A DNA stretch of 38,757 nucleotides from an uncultured Acidobacteriia bacterium (GCA_903907865.1 CAIVPR010000012.1:1-38757); one strand, 5' to 3'; shown: positions 1 through 8,047, numbered from the stretch's first letter. The notes: generated from the letters alone by a model not told the origin. Made by a program: numbers and translations.

Positions 1-33
1 CACCCCCCTCACCCCCCTCACCCCCCCCCCCAC

Positions 34-315
34 CTACCCCACCCGCTCCACCTGAATCTCATCCTCCCGCGACCCCGTGCGTGCAATCGCATACGCGCTC
101 TGCATCCGCATCAGCGTATCCATCCTGACGCCAAACGCCTTCTCAATCCGCAAAGCCATTTCACCCGACAGATCCGCCCGTCCATTGAGCACGGTGGAGA
201 GCGCGGTTCTCGAAACCTTGAGGGCCGCGGCGGCAGCCGTCACGGACAGACCCGTGGGCTCGATGATCTCCGTCCGCACGAAATCGCCGGGATGGGGGAG
301 ATTCTTCATTGGCAT
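34..315 (-). CDS. higA: HigA-like antitoxin (XRE-type HTH)
   Basis: A 93-residue DNA-binding protein of the HigA/VapI addiction-module family. It opens with the P-H-P-G-D/E-F-x-R motif typical of HigA (residues 7-14). A helix-turn-helix follows at about residues 24-50, containing the family's 'VSRTALSTVLNGRADLS' stretch. Antitoxins of this family bind and neutralise a HigB ribosome-dependent mRNase and repress their own operon. It lies 18 nt downstream of a HigB-like gene on the same strand, the toxin-first order typical of higBA. Family assignment is firm. Whether the pair is active is open because the toxin's N-terminus is unusual. Confidence 0.88.
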   Translation of the reverse strand: MPMKNLPHPGDFVRTEIIEPTGLSVTAAAAALKVSRTALSTVLNGRADLSGEMALRIEKAFGVRMDTLMRMQSAYAIARTGSREDEIQVERVG

Positions 316-333
316 GGTTTCGGTCCTCGGGTC

Positions 334-633
334 CTAGTGGTAGTCTTCCAAATCCAACTCAAGTATTTCGCGCTCAACCGGGTCAACGCGAAAGGTCAGT
401 CGCTGGTTGGCAGTCACACTCAAACTCCAACAACCCCGGCGGTCGCCGCCCAGCGTGTGGGCCTTCCACGACGACAGGGCTTTCAATTCGTCAATGCTCC
501 CAATGTCACCTACTTGTCGCCGCAAAGCGTGTTGCCGCCGCCGCCCGGCCGGGCATGCCCGCAGATTCCAAGACGTATTTGCGCGTTCACAATACCTCGC
601 TCTTCGAGTGAGAATTTTCCCGCCTGCCGTCAC
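334..633 (-). CDS. higB: HigB-like toxin (RelE/ParE superfamily), divergent or damaged N-terminus
   Basis: A 99-residue reading frame with a GTG start. Its C-terminal half is clearly HigB: a K-x-H-x-L-x-G-D-R-x-G-x-W-S-L-S-V-x-x-N-x-R-L-T-F core and a final L-E-D-Y-H. HigB family members degrade mRNA on the ribosome. The first ~25 residues lack the F-x-H/x-K-G-L start expected of the family. A neighbouring frame over about 590-615 encodes an FSLEERGI-like stretch, so a small frameshift near the start is possible. It sits directly upstream of the antitoxin gene, fitting a higBA operon. Family call is good; functionality is uncertain. Confidence 0.65.
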   Translation of the reverse strand: MTAGGKILTRRARYCERANTSWNLRACPAGRRRQHALRRQVGDIGSIDELKALSSWKAHTLGGDRRGCWSLSVTANQRLTFRVDPVEREILELDLEDYH

Positions 634-653
634 TATATCTGTGGCGGGACTGG

Positions 654-1613
654 ATGCAGGATTACGACGTCACATTAAAGCATGGTCTGACACAGCCGGG
701 CAGCGCACTGTTGGCGGCGCTCACCGGGACGATGATCCTCGTGGAACCCGGAGTGCGCTGGCTCAATGTTGAGTTGCCGAGGGTGAGCAATCCACGGGTG
801 GACCTTCTGGGTGCCCTTCCCGACGGTCGGTTGCTCCACTTTGAATTCCAGAGCCGCAACCAGAAGGATCTGGTGTGGAGCGCAAGAGTCGGTGGACGCG
901 GCGCCAAGGACTAGATGAACCACCCATTCAGCCGCGTCCGCCGGCGTGAACTTGCGCGAGGTCTTCAAAGAATGGGCGAGTATCTGTTCGCCATCTGGCG
1001 CAAGTACGGGCGGATTCCGGCCCAGATCGTGCTCTACGTGGGCGAAGAGCCCATACGAATGGAGTCGGCCGTCCGGGTGGAGGGACTGGATTTCCGGTTC
1101 CACATGGTGGATGTCAGGGAACTGGACGGGGAGGCGTTGCTCGCCAGTCCAAACCTGAGCGACAATGTAATTGCGGTGCTGACCGCACTGGGCGACGCGC
1201 CCGGAACAGTGCGCCGCATCCTGGAACGGATTGTGGCAGCGCCCACTGCGGAACGCAGCGGTGCCCTGATGGAATTGTCCATTCTGGCGGGTTTGCGGAA
1301 GCTAACGGGTGAAGTGAAACAGGAGGCGATGAAGATGCCGGTGACGGAAAACATTTTGGACAACGAGATCTTTGGGGTGCCGTTCCGCCAAGGCCGCGCC
1401 GAGGGCCGGGTGGAAGGGCGCATGGAAGGGCGCATGGAGGGGAGAGTGGAAGGCCTGTTGGAACTCCTGCTGGACCAGATCCAAAACCGCTTCGGGGCGG
1501 TTCCGAAAGGCTTCCGGACACGGCTGGCATCACTGAATTCCGCCCAGTTGCGGGCCGCCGGACTCCGCCTGCTCAACGCCACCACACTGGAAGATCTCTT
1601 CGACCGGCAATAA
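654..1613 (+). pseudogene. Rpn-family recombination-promoting nuclease (PD-(D/E)XK), split by an insertion
   Basis: Two consecutive same-frame pieces, 654-914 and 915-1613, make one Rpn/putative-transposase family protein. The first has the nuclease signature V-D-L-L-G-A-L-P-D-G followed by H-F-E-F-Q-S-R-N (D...E-x-Q of PD-(D/E)XK). The second resumes with R-M-G-E-Y-L-F-A-I-W-R-K-Y-G-R-I-P and ends with a charged G-R-x-E-G repeat and a DUF4351-like tail. Between them, from about 868 to 970, is ~100 bp foreign to the family. It adds an in-frame TAG at 912-914, immediately followed by an ATG. The fold is therefore interrupted just after its catalytic motif. It is probably inactive unless the halves reassemble after reinitiation. 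Confidence 0.75.
868..970. repeat. Intragenic palindromic insertion
   Basis: The stretch separating the two parts of the Rpn gene contains an imperfect inverted repeat. The left arm around 878-902 (gcgcaag..cggtggacgcggc) pairs with the right arm around 932-958 (gccgcgtccgccgg...cttgcgc). The insertion keeps the reading frame, because both gene parts are in the same frame, but it brings a stop codon. Ends are estimated from where family similarity stops and resumes. Confidence 0.55.
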
Positions 1614-2398
1614 TCCCAAGTAACGCAAACCGCCCACTTCGAAGCGCCTTACCCCCTCCCAGACCATGCGCCGCTCCGTCATCAGGAATACCGAACTGCC
1701 AGCGCAGCCTCGTTGCGCGCACCCTCGAAAAACACGCCCCGTGGGCTTTCATTCCCTTCCTTGCGGGCCGGCCCGATAGGGAACAATCTTGCGTGCCGCG
1801 TCGAGCATCCTCTCGACGCATGTGGGCGCCGAATCCAACTGCGGACCAGCGCGATCTGGAGTCACCCTTCGATTGGGCGAACACTCCCTTGCGGTCGTGG
1901 TTCGTGAACACGATGATTCATCCGAGCCGCGACCGCGAGGGAGCGTTTGTTCGCGGAGCAGAAAATGCGCCGCGCACGGCGCCGCCCTTCCTCGAATACT
2001 TCACCGTCAACATCCGCAACCGGAATACGCGGGCGGCGCAATTCCCGTCGCGGTCCGTCCGCCGGTCAACACCACGAGAGCGAACTCGAGACCTCAAATA
2101 GAGCGCTGACAATAATTTACACGACTAGAGGGTGGCTGGCATGGCACCCACGCCCGATTAGGTGCTGCTGCCTCGCAACAACCTGTCCGAATCGCCCCGA
2201 CTCCAGTGCCGGTTCGTCCCCGCGCGCAAAATCCTGAGGTTGTCATTGTGGTCGCCAAGCCGTTGGAAAAAAGGGCCGGTGGCCCGCATTTGACATAACG
2301 CCCAATGAACTAAGCCGCCTCGCGGCGGCCCGGTTGTTTGAAGCGTTTTGACGGCTGGTGGCGCGGGTCGGGTAGCTTGTGGTGGAAAAGGCTCCACC
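1614..2398. other. Gene-free stretch of ~785 bp
   Basis: No convincing coding region was found. It holds copy 1 of the hairpin repeat family (about 1884-1990) and a small perfect hairpin at 1798-1819 (8-bp stem gcgtcgag/ctcgacgc). Just before the integrase is an inverted repeat, tggtgga/tccacca (2380-2386/2393-2399), whose loop holds the AAAGG ribosome-binding site and whose right arm reaches the start codon. Confidence 0.6.
1884..1990. repeat. Dispersed hairpin repeat, copy 1
   Basis: The shared 38-bp core (gattcaNccgagccgcgaccgcgagggagcgtttgttc) is at 1915-1952, with one variant base relative to the other two copies. The upstream arm at 1884-1902 pairs with 1925-1943 (16 of 19 positions plus wobble pairs), so the unit folds into a long stem-loop. 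Weaker similarity to the other copies continues to about 1990. It is intergenic. Confidence 0.8.
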
Positions 2399-3361
2399 AT
2401 GACCCCACTACGCATCCGCATGACCGAGGAACTGCGCCAGCGCAACTACTCGGAAAACACCTCGCCCGCCTACCTGCGCCACGTCGCCGACTTCGCCAAG
2501 CACCATGGCAAGTGCCCCACCCTGCTGGGCCCCGACGACGCCCGGAAATACCTGCTGCACCTCGTCGAAGTCCGCAAGGCCTCCCGCGCCACCCAAGCGC
2601 AGGCGACGGCGGCGCTCCGCTTCCTCTGCTCCACGGTCCTCGACCGCGACTTCATTTCATGGAAGATCCCCTACCCCAAGGGCGAGAAGCGCCTTCCCAC
2701 GGTCCTCGGCCGGGACGAGGTCCGCCGCCTCCTCGACGCGGCCGCCTCACCCAAACACCGGGCAATCCTCGCCACCCTCTACGGCGCGGGGCTCCGGGTC
2801 TCGGAGGCCTGCAGACTCGCCATCCCCGACATCGACAGCGCCCGCATGGTCCTCTACGTCCGGGGCGGGAAGGGGCGCAAGGACCGCGAGGTGATGCTCT
2901 CCCCCGTCCTGCTCGCCACGCTGCGGGACTACTGGAGGCGGCGCAAGCCCACGCGCCTGCTGTTCTCTGGCCACAACCCGGAAAAGCCCATGACCACCAA
3001 GGCTGTCTTCGACGCCGTCCGCAAGGACGCCGCGCGCGCCGTGATCAACCGCCCGGGCTCCCCGCACACCCTCCGCCACAGCTTCGCCACCCACCTGCTG
3101 GAGGCGGGCACGGACCTACGGACGATCCAACTCCTCCTCGGTCACTCCCATATCGACACCACCGCCATCTACCTCCACGTCTCCCGGAACCACCTCCGGA
3201 ACACCGCCAGTCCGCTGGACTCGCTCGCCGCCCCGGACCCGGCCCGCCGTGACCGCGCGGCCCCCGTTCGAGATAGCCGACATCGTCCGCACACACCGGG
3301 GGCAGTACTTCGCGGACGACAGCCATGTCCTCCACCGCGACCAGATCTCTTTCACAGTTGA
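2399..3361 (+). CDS. Tyrosine recombinase/integrase of an IS91-type module
   Basis: A 320-residue site-specific recombinase. It has an N-terminal SAM-like core-binding domain (about residues 5-95) and a C-terminal catalytic domain. All catalytic residues are visible: R133 in GLRVSE, a lysine in GGKGRKDR (158-161), H223 and R226 in HTLRHSFATHL, H249 in LLGHS and the nucleophile Y258. I chose ATG 2399 because AAAGG lies 7 nt upstream. The tail after about residue 282 reads through the start of a transposase gene in another frame. Such integrases commonly precede IS91-family transposases. This copy looks intact, but its transposase partner is cut short. Confidence 0.9.
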   Translation: MTPLRIRMTEELRQRNYSENTSPAYLRHVADFAKHHGKCPTLLGPDDARKYLLHLVEVRKASRATQAQATAALRFLCSTVLDRDFISWKIPYPKGEKRLPTVLGRDEVRRLLDAAASPKHRAILATLYGAGLRVSEACRLAIPDIDSARMVLYVRGGKGRKDREVMLSPVLLATLRDYWRRRKPTRLLFSGHNPEKPMTTKAVFDAVRKDAARAVINRPGSPHTLRHSFATHLLEAGTDLRTIQLLLGHSHIDTTAIYLHVSRNHLRNTASPLDSLAAPDPARRDRAAPVRDSRHRPHTPGAVLRGRQPCPPPRPDLFHS

Positions 3362-3380
3362 AGATCCCCAACCGCCTTAA
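3249..3380 (+). pseudogene. IS91-family transposase, N-terminal remnant
   Basis: A 43-codon frame starting at GTG 3249 overlaps the integrase 3' end. It encodes a P-F-E-I-A-D-I-V-R-T-H-R start, the same opening as the IS91 transposase at 8048 (V-E-A-A-D-I-F-R). The family normally continues through a zinc finger and an HUH nuclease domain. Here similarity is lost by about residue 35 and the frame stops at 3378-3380. I take it as a transposase truncated when the following region joined. Confidence 0.6.
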
Positions 3381-3451
3381 GACCAAATCGCGCGGAGAGG
3401 TCTCAAGCGATCATAAGGCAGCGACCTCCTGCGGGATGTAGAGATTCTCCA

Positions 3452-3478
3452 TCTGATCCGCAATTGGCTGCGATCAGA
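3452..3478 (-). terminator. Hairpin downstream of the RiPP operon
   Basis: The arms tctgatccgca (3452-3462) and tgcgatcaga (3469-3478) pair with one bulge around a 6-nt loop. It begins 66 nt past the stop of the last operon gene. There is no T-run, so its role as a terminator is tentative. Confidence 0.35.
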
Positions 3479-3542
3479 AGCTCGGGACACTCGAACCAGA
3501 CCGAGAGGCAGGGCGGAGGCCCGGTGCACGGGACACCTCGGA

Positions 3543-4376
3543 TCAGCCCCGCAAAACCGCACCAGCCTCGGCAATCAAAAACTCGGTCAAGGGTAGCTGG
3601 CCCCCGCGGGTGAAGCCCGAAAGGGTTGCTTCGATCGGATGCGCCGCCGACCTTGCGTCTCGGTACATTGATTCGAGAACGCTGACGCTCAGCACTCCGT
3701 TCTCGCTTGCTTCTCGAAACCACATTACCGGTAAGGATGTGACCTGACCGGCGATGTCACTGATGAAATCGCTGAGGTCGTGCGACAAACCGCAATAGTT
3801 AATGTAGTTCTTGAAGAACACCACGCAACCGTCGTCCAGCTTTTCCAAGGATTCTGGTGGATAGAAAAGGATTGAACACTTTTTCCAAATGTCGGCTAGC
3901 GCAATGGGCTCTATTGACTCGCGAAGGGCTTGCTCCGACATCACACGGCAGTGCTGCTGAACGCCCCGCGCCACTGGCACCGGCCAATGGCAGTGAACGA
4001 AATCAACCAACCGGGCAAGCGCGAGCAGCGACCGTAGGTGCGCCTCTTTGAGAGGCTCGTGTTGGTCCACGCAGTTGTCGAAGGTCCTCCAAACGCAACA
4101 GCTAAGTAACTCGGCAACCAGCAGCTTTGAATACTGCTTTCGGCCGCTGAATCGGAGAAGTTCGTAGTACGGCACGACATACCGCAGCAGGTGCGTCGAT
4201 ACTTTGGCCGTGATTCCTTCCTCAGACCAGCAAGCCGGCAGGTTCGGGTCGTATGAGAGGATTTCACTAGCAACGTCTTCCAGTACTCTAGGCAGTGCGG
4301 GATCGAGCTCGATCATCTGTCCGTACAGATTCGAGTTGCTCTCGGACACTAGGAAGTCCATCTCATGCCTGCTCAT
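3543..4376 (-). CDS. Helical protein of the RiPP operon, possibly isoprenoid-synthase-like
   Basis: A 277-residue protein, fourth gene of the operon. I chose ATG 4376 because it overlaps the upstream TGA as ATGA, the sign of translational coupling; an upstream start at 4445 is less likely. The sequence is predicted to be nearly all helical, with no signal peptide. Two acidic clusters, D100-N-C-V-D104 and S-H-D200-L-S-D203-F-I-S-D207, sit where class I isoprenoid synthases carry their metal-binding motifs. The spacing is not canonical, so this is a weak resemblance. If true, it would act on a prenyl diphosphate or on the modified peptide. The gene is certain; the function is unknown. Confidence 0.8.
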   Translation of the reverse strand: MSRHEMDFLVSESNSNLYGQMIELDPALPRVLEDVASEILSYDPNLPACWSEEGITAKVSTHLLRYVVPYYELLRFSGRKQYSKLLVAELLSCCVWRTFDNCVDQHEPLKEAHLRSLLALARLVDFVHCHWPVPVARGVQQHCRVMSEQALRESIEPIALADIWKKCSILFYPPESLEKLDDGCVVFFKNYINYCGLSHDLSDFISDIAGQVTSLPVMWFREASENGVLSVSVLESMYRDARSAAHPIEATLSGFTRGGQLPLTEFLIAEAGAVLRG

Positions 4377-5629
4377 CGCGACTCGTTGTTTCTTTTCCAG
4401 CGGTCCCGGTGATCCGCTATGCATGAGTCCGCTACTGATCGCCAAACATCGTATTGCGGGAATCTAGTCACCATTCGGTTCGCCGAATCCAGAGCCTCAC
4501 TCATCTCGTCGACGTACGCGTTGCCGCATTCTGAGAGCTGACCAGACGCGCGCAGAGTGGCCAATGCGACTTCGGATTCTCTAAGCCTTCTCAACAACAT
4601 TGCACCAACCGCCTCACGCTCGTTATCTGAACTCACGGCGGTCCGAAGAGCATTGGAGTAATACGCCGATACACGAGCGAAGGAACTCAGCCCCCTCAAG
4701 ATACCGTCGAGAGGCCGTGGATCGTCACGCCATGGCGATAAGTATGTCGCCTGCTGATGAGTAGGCTTGGAGTTCCAAAAATCAACACCACCTTCGATTG
4801 CGTAAAAGAATTGATGATCTGCTTCATGCACTAAAGTCTCCCCTACAAGGAATGGTGTCAACTCATTGTTCTTGAAGACAACATTCGGTAGACTTCGTGC
4901 GCTAAAGCTCAGGTTCACCGTAACTTCCGTCTGCCTCAGTGGTACGATGTAAGACACGAAGCTGCTCACTAGGTCGCTCGCCGTGTCGTCGCTTTGAATC
5001 AGATCGACAGCGGCTGCAAGCGCAGGCGTCCATCGCTCCGGATCGATGTTAACGTCCCAGGCAATCGAGTATCCGTCCCCGCCAGATTCGGAAAAGCACT
5101 CGAAATACCGATCCACGATCTTGATTGATCGGGCCGATGAGAACCGAGACAGCGCGAACCTTCTGTCGCCGACGACGATGTCGCCACTGTCATGCCGATA
5201 TCGGCAGCGCACTTCTTCGTCGGATGCGAACAATGGGATGGCGGCGTGGAGTCCTGATACGGGAAGAAGAAGCGTCTGTGGCAACGGGGCCGCGAGGGCG
5301 AATTCAAAATCGCAACCGCCCAAGGCAGAGACTGAAAGCCGCATGAGATTGAGGACAGATGTCACTTCACCGAGCTCGGTCCGGCCACTCCCGGCGTAGG
5401 CTAGCTTCAGAGCCAAGCGTCTGAGGTCGTCTATCCAGTGGGAAAACACATGATCGCGACACAGCGAACTCCGAACGGCATCATCCAAGCACATCACGCA
5501 ATCCAGACAATCCTTGGCGACTGCTCCAGCGCGTTCATCGAAGCTGGAAACTAGCACGTGCACATCGGATATGACGTCCAGTCGCTCGCGCATCCACGCG
5601 GTCCGAGCCTGCTGAATTGCTGTAAACAT
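4373..5629 (-). CDS. HExxH-type peptide beta-hydroxylase-like protein
   Basis: A 418-residue protein with H268-E-A-D-H272 in the sequence ETLVHEADHQFFYAIEGG. This is the signature of the HExxH peptide-modification family, often found beside FxsB-type radical SAM enzymes and now named as alpha-ketoglutarate-dependent peptide beta-hydroxylases. The gene begins 17 nt after the radical SAM stop, with GGAG about 10 nt before its ATG, and ends in an ATGA overlap with the next gene. The expected role is oxidation of side chains in the 64-residue precursor. That is inferred from family and context; the target residue cannot be read from sequence. Confidence 0.85.
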   Translation of the reverse strand: MFTAIQQARTAWMRERLDVISDVHVLVSSFDERAGAVAKDCLDCVMCLDDAVRSSLCRDHVFSHWIDDLRRLALKLAYAGSGRTELGEVTSVLNLMRLSVSALGGCDFEFALAAPLPQTLLLPVSGLHAAIPLFASDEEVRCRYRHDSGDIVVGDRRFALSRFSSARSIKIVDRYFECFSESGGDGYSIAWDVNIDPERWTPALAAAVDLIQSDDTASDLVSSFVSYIVPLRQTEVTVNLSFSARSLPNVVFKNNELTPFLVGETLVHEADHQFFYAIEGGVDFWNSKPTHQQATYLSPWRDDPRPLDGILRGLSSFARVSAYYSNALRTAVSSDNEREAVGAMLLRRLRESEVALATLRASGQLSECGNAYVDEMSEALDSANRMVTRFPQYDVWRSVADSCIADHRDRWKRNNESR

Positions 5630-5646
5630 GACGTTTTTCTCCGCCC

Positions 5647-6819
5647 TCAGCTGTTCTTCTTAAAGACGTGCGAGCGCATCAGCCGAAAGAGATACTTCAA
5701 GTCCTCACAATACACCGATGGGTTGATGAATCCATTGAGCGGACTGTATCTATGAGGTAGGTAGCCGCCGCCGCAATGGCTCAAGTGTTCGCATTGACGG
5801 CATGTGTCGCACAGGGAATTGAATCCGGCCATCCGTGAGTAGATTGCCGGATGCAGAACCGCCTCATCAAAGGAATTATTAGCTACATTCAAGTTCAGTA
5901 GCGTGGCTTCACGCCCAACCATTTTCAGCGTGTCCACCGCCTCAATGTCGCCGTTAGTGTCAACGATAACGAAGTCAACGGACTGAGCGCCGATTTCCTC
6001 CGAAGTTGAAATACCCCCCAGCATCAGATTCAGTATTTCCTCAAAATACGGGACTTCTATATGCGAATAGCTTTCGAGCCACAACACAAAGAACTCATGA
6101 AGCCACTTTCCATACGCTTGCTGATCGCCGGCAACTCGAAAAGGCGGTCTATCGTGGTTCGAATCCGGTAACAGGAGGTTGGCGCCCATCACGCCTAATT
6201 CGTCCAGTGCGCGAAGAATCTCGACCGGCTTGTTGCGAAGGTCAACAACGATCAGGATTCCGCCGAGAATTTGCCGGTGCATGGGCGACGACTGTACGAG
6301 ACGGATCGCGCTGGTTACGTCCTCGTACGAGCTTCGTCCGTCGTGATAAACGCGAAATCGGTCGTTGTTGGCTCGAACGCCGTCCAAGCTAATGCCAATG
6401 CGAATCTGGTGTTCGGAAAGAAAATCAATCAGTTCCTGGTCGAGCAGGGTACCGTTCGTTTGCATGCCAAATTTGACTGTGCAGGCGATGGTCGACGAGA
6501 ATATCGTCACATAATGCCTCAGTCTATCGATACCGGCCAACAATGGCTCGCCGCCGTGAAACACAACGCTGACCTCGTTCAGACTGTGCGCGGCGACATG
6601 TTCTTGTATTCGTAGGGCAAGTTGCTGAGCGACTGCAATCTCAAGGAAGTGTGGTTTCGATCTCCAGGATTGATCCGGGCCCTGATAGACATAACAGTAA
6701 CCGCAGTCCAGATTGCAGCGCGACGCCACCTTGACGATGAATGTATAGATCGGCCTCCGGAACTCTAGCGAGGCGTCGTGATCGTAGTTCTCCGGCGTCC
6801 ATCGCAGACTGGTGCGCAT
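5647..6819 (-). CDS. FxsB-like cyclophane-forming radical SAM/SPASM peptide maturase
   Basis: A 390-residue radical SAM enzyme. The [4Fe-4S]-SAM motif is C35-x3-C39-x2-C42 (CNLDCGYCYVY), preceded by the FxsB-like I-V-K-V-A-S-R. The C-terminal SPASM-type cluster has cysteines at about 337, 340, 343, 349 and 361 in the pattern CDTCRQCEHLSHCGGG...NPSVYC. D-Q-S-W after the first motif and Y-F-E-E-I-L-N-L-M-L-G-G also fit FxsB. Such enzymes join an aromatic ring to the beta-carbon of the residue two positions later. I chose ATG 6819; an in-frame TTG at 6867, with AGGAG upstream, is the alternative. It follows the precursor gene and is 17 nt from the hydroxylase gene. Confidence 0.92.
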   Translation of the reverse strand: MRTSLRWTPENYDHDASLEFRRPIYTFIVKVASRCNLDCGYCYVYQGPDQSWRSKPHFLEIAVAQQLALRIQEHVAAHSLNEVSVVFHGGEPLLAGIDRLRHYVTIFSSTIACTVKFGMQTNGTLLDQELIDFLSEHQIRIGISLDGVRANNDRFRVYHDGRSSYEDVTSAIRLVQSSPMHRQILGGILIVVDLRNKPVEILRALDELGVMGANLLLPDSNHDRPPFRVAGDQQAYGKWLHEFFVLWLESYSHIEVPYFEEILNLMLGGISTSEEIGAQSVDFVIVDTNGDIEAVDTLKMVGREATLLNLNVANNSFDEAVLHPAIYSRMAGFNSLCDTCRQCEHLSHCGGGYLPHRYSPLNGFINPSVYCEDLKYLFRLMRSHVFKKNS

Positions 6820-6929
6820 AATGACTTGACCTTCGGAGAAGATTGAAAATTCGGAGCCTAGGTGCAACAGGATCGATACTCCTGCATTCCGCAGGCAACC
6901 GCTGCAATCAGGAGCCTCCTACAGCTGCA

Positions 6930-7124
6930 CTACCAAGTGCTCGAATGCTTCTGGGTGTAACTCGAATGCTTGGTGTAGTGGCTCGTATGGTCCGCCTGAT
7001 CCGCACCTGCCTGGAGCCTCCGAAGCGCTCTCAGCACTGCCGGGTTTTGAGCCAAGGCATCATTCACATGAAGCTCGCCGCCACTCGAGGGCGACATAGC
7101 AACTGGCGTACAAGTGTCTTCCAT
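6930..7124 (-). CDS. RiPP precursor peptide with tandem His-x-Ser units (HxSxx-COOH)
   Basis: A 64-residue peptide. The leader (1-45) includes N-P-A-V-L-R-A-L-R-R-L, similar in style to FxsA leaders. The core is three tandem units: HTSHYTK (46-52), HSSYTQK (53-59) and HSSTW (60-64). Each starts His-x-Ser, with His at 46, 53 and 60, exactly seven apart, and each holds an aromatic residue three or four positions later. The C-terminal five residues are H-S-S-T-W, i.e. FxSxx-COOH with His for Phe. An AGGTGAG Shine-Dalgarno stands 5 nt before ATG 7124, and a promoter lies 48-77 nt upstream. It is the first gene of the operon. Precursor role is inferred from motif, position and promoter. Confidence 0.82.
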   Translation of the reverse strand: MEDTCTPVAMSPSSGGELHVNDALAQNPAVLRALRRLQAGADQADHTSHYTKHSSYTQKHSSTW

Positions 7125-7171
7125 TTCTCACCTACCTAGCAAACAACGTTCCCATAGAATCGGAATGCCCT

Positions 7172-7201
7172 AGTGTACCATCTCCACGAGACGCGTGTCA
7201 A
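7172..7201 (-). promoter_or_regulatory. Promoter of the RiPP operon
   Basis: On the minus strand a perfect -35 TTGACA (7196-7201) is followed by an 18-nt spacer and a -10 TACACT (7172-7177). Transcription would start near 7165, about 40 nt before the precursor ATG at 7124. Confidence 0.65.
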
Positions 7202-7292
7202 TGGCCTGCGTCACGATTTGTCAGCGCAGACTAGAAATATCCGGCTTTGCCTGTGCGTCGCGGGAAGTCGTGGTAGGGTGGACAGGTCCGAA

Positions 7293-8039
7293 CGGGGTCG
7301 CGCCCGGATCAGGTCCGCAGGTGGCAGCTGCACCTCCTCAACGTCCGGCACGCCAGCGCGTCCTCCTACATCCAAGCCGTGTGCGCCCTCCGCTTTTTCT
7401 ACACCAACACGCTCCACAAGCAGGTAGAAATCGACCGCATCCCCATGCCGGGGCACGAGCACAAGCTCCCCCGTGATCCTGAGCCGGGACGAAGTAGAGG
7501 CGCTGCTCGAAGCGCCCAGGAACCTGGGACACCGCGCCATGCTGGCCACCATGCACGCCGCCTTGCTCCGCATATCCGAAGTCGCCGCGCTCAAGGTCCG
7601 CGACCTCGACGGCGACCGCCGCACCATCTCCGTGCGCGAGGGCAATGGCCGCAAGGACCGCCAGGTCATGCTACCCGACCCGCTCCGCGAACTGCTCGCT
7701 GCCTATTGGAAGTGGAAGCACCCTACTGAGTGGCTGTTCCCCGGCAATGTCCCCGGCCAACCAGTCTCCAGCCGGACCACCTTCCGGGCCTGCCGCAGCG
7801 CCGCGCGGAAGGCGGGCCTCGCCAAGCACGTCGACCCGCACTCGGTCCAGCACGCCTTCGCCACCCATCTGCTGGAGGACGGAGTCAACCTGGCCATCAT
7901 CCAAGTACTGCTCTGGCACAAGAGCCTGAAAACAATCGCCCAATACCTCCACGCGGCCGACGCCGCGGTGCTCTCGACCCGGAGTCCGCTGGAATCGCTC
8001 GGCGCGATAGACCTCGTCCGCACGACACCACCCAAGTAG
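7293..8039 (+). pseudogene. Decayed tyrosine recombinase of a second IS91-type module
   Basis: The N-terminal part (from about 7293, D-Q-V-R-R-W-Q-L-H-L-L-N-V-R) and the C-terminal part (7473-8039) are in different frames. The shift falls in a run of five C at about 7469-7472. The left end lacks a start codon, so the gene is also truncated. Catalytic residues are partly lost: the second arginine in H-S-L-R-H is replaced by Q (H-S-V-Q-H), and G is replaced by W in LLWHK, while the first R, the Lys motif GNGRKDR and the Y are kept. It resembles the recombinase at 2399 only moderately, so the two are not recent copies. Confidence 0.82.
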
Positions 8040-8047
8040 GCTGAACG

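Noticed and set aside
1-33. C-rich repeat at the left edge
   Set aside because: Simple low-complexity sequence just after the antitoxin stop; no feature can be inferred.
1573-1911. A 112-codon minus-strand frame running into the first hairpin repeat
   Set aside because: Part of it is made of repeat sequence and it overlaps the Rpn gene end; no family motif.
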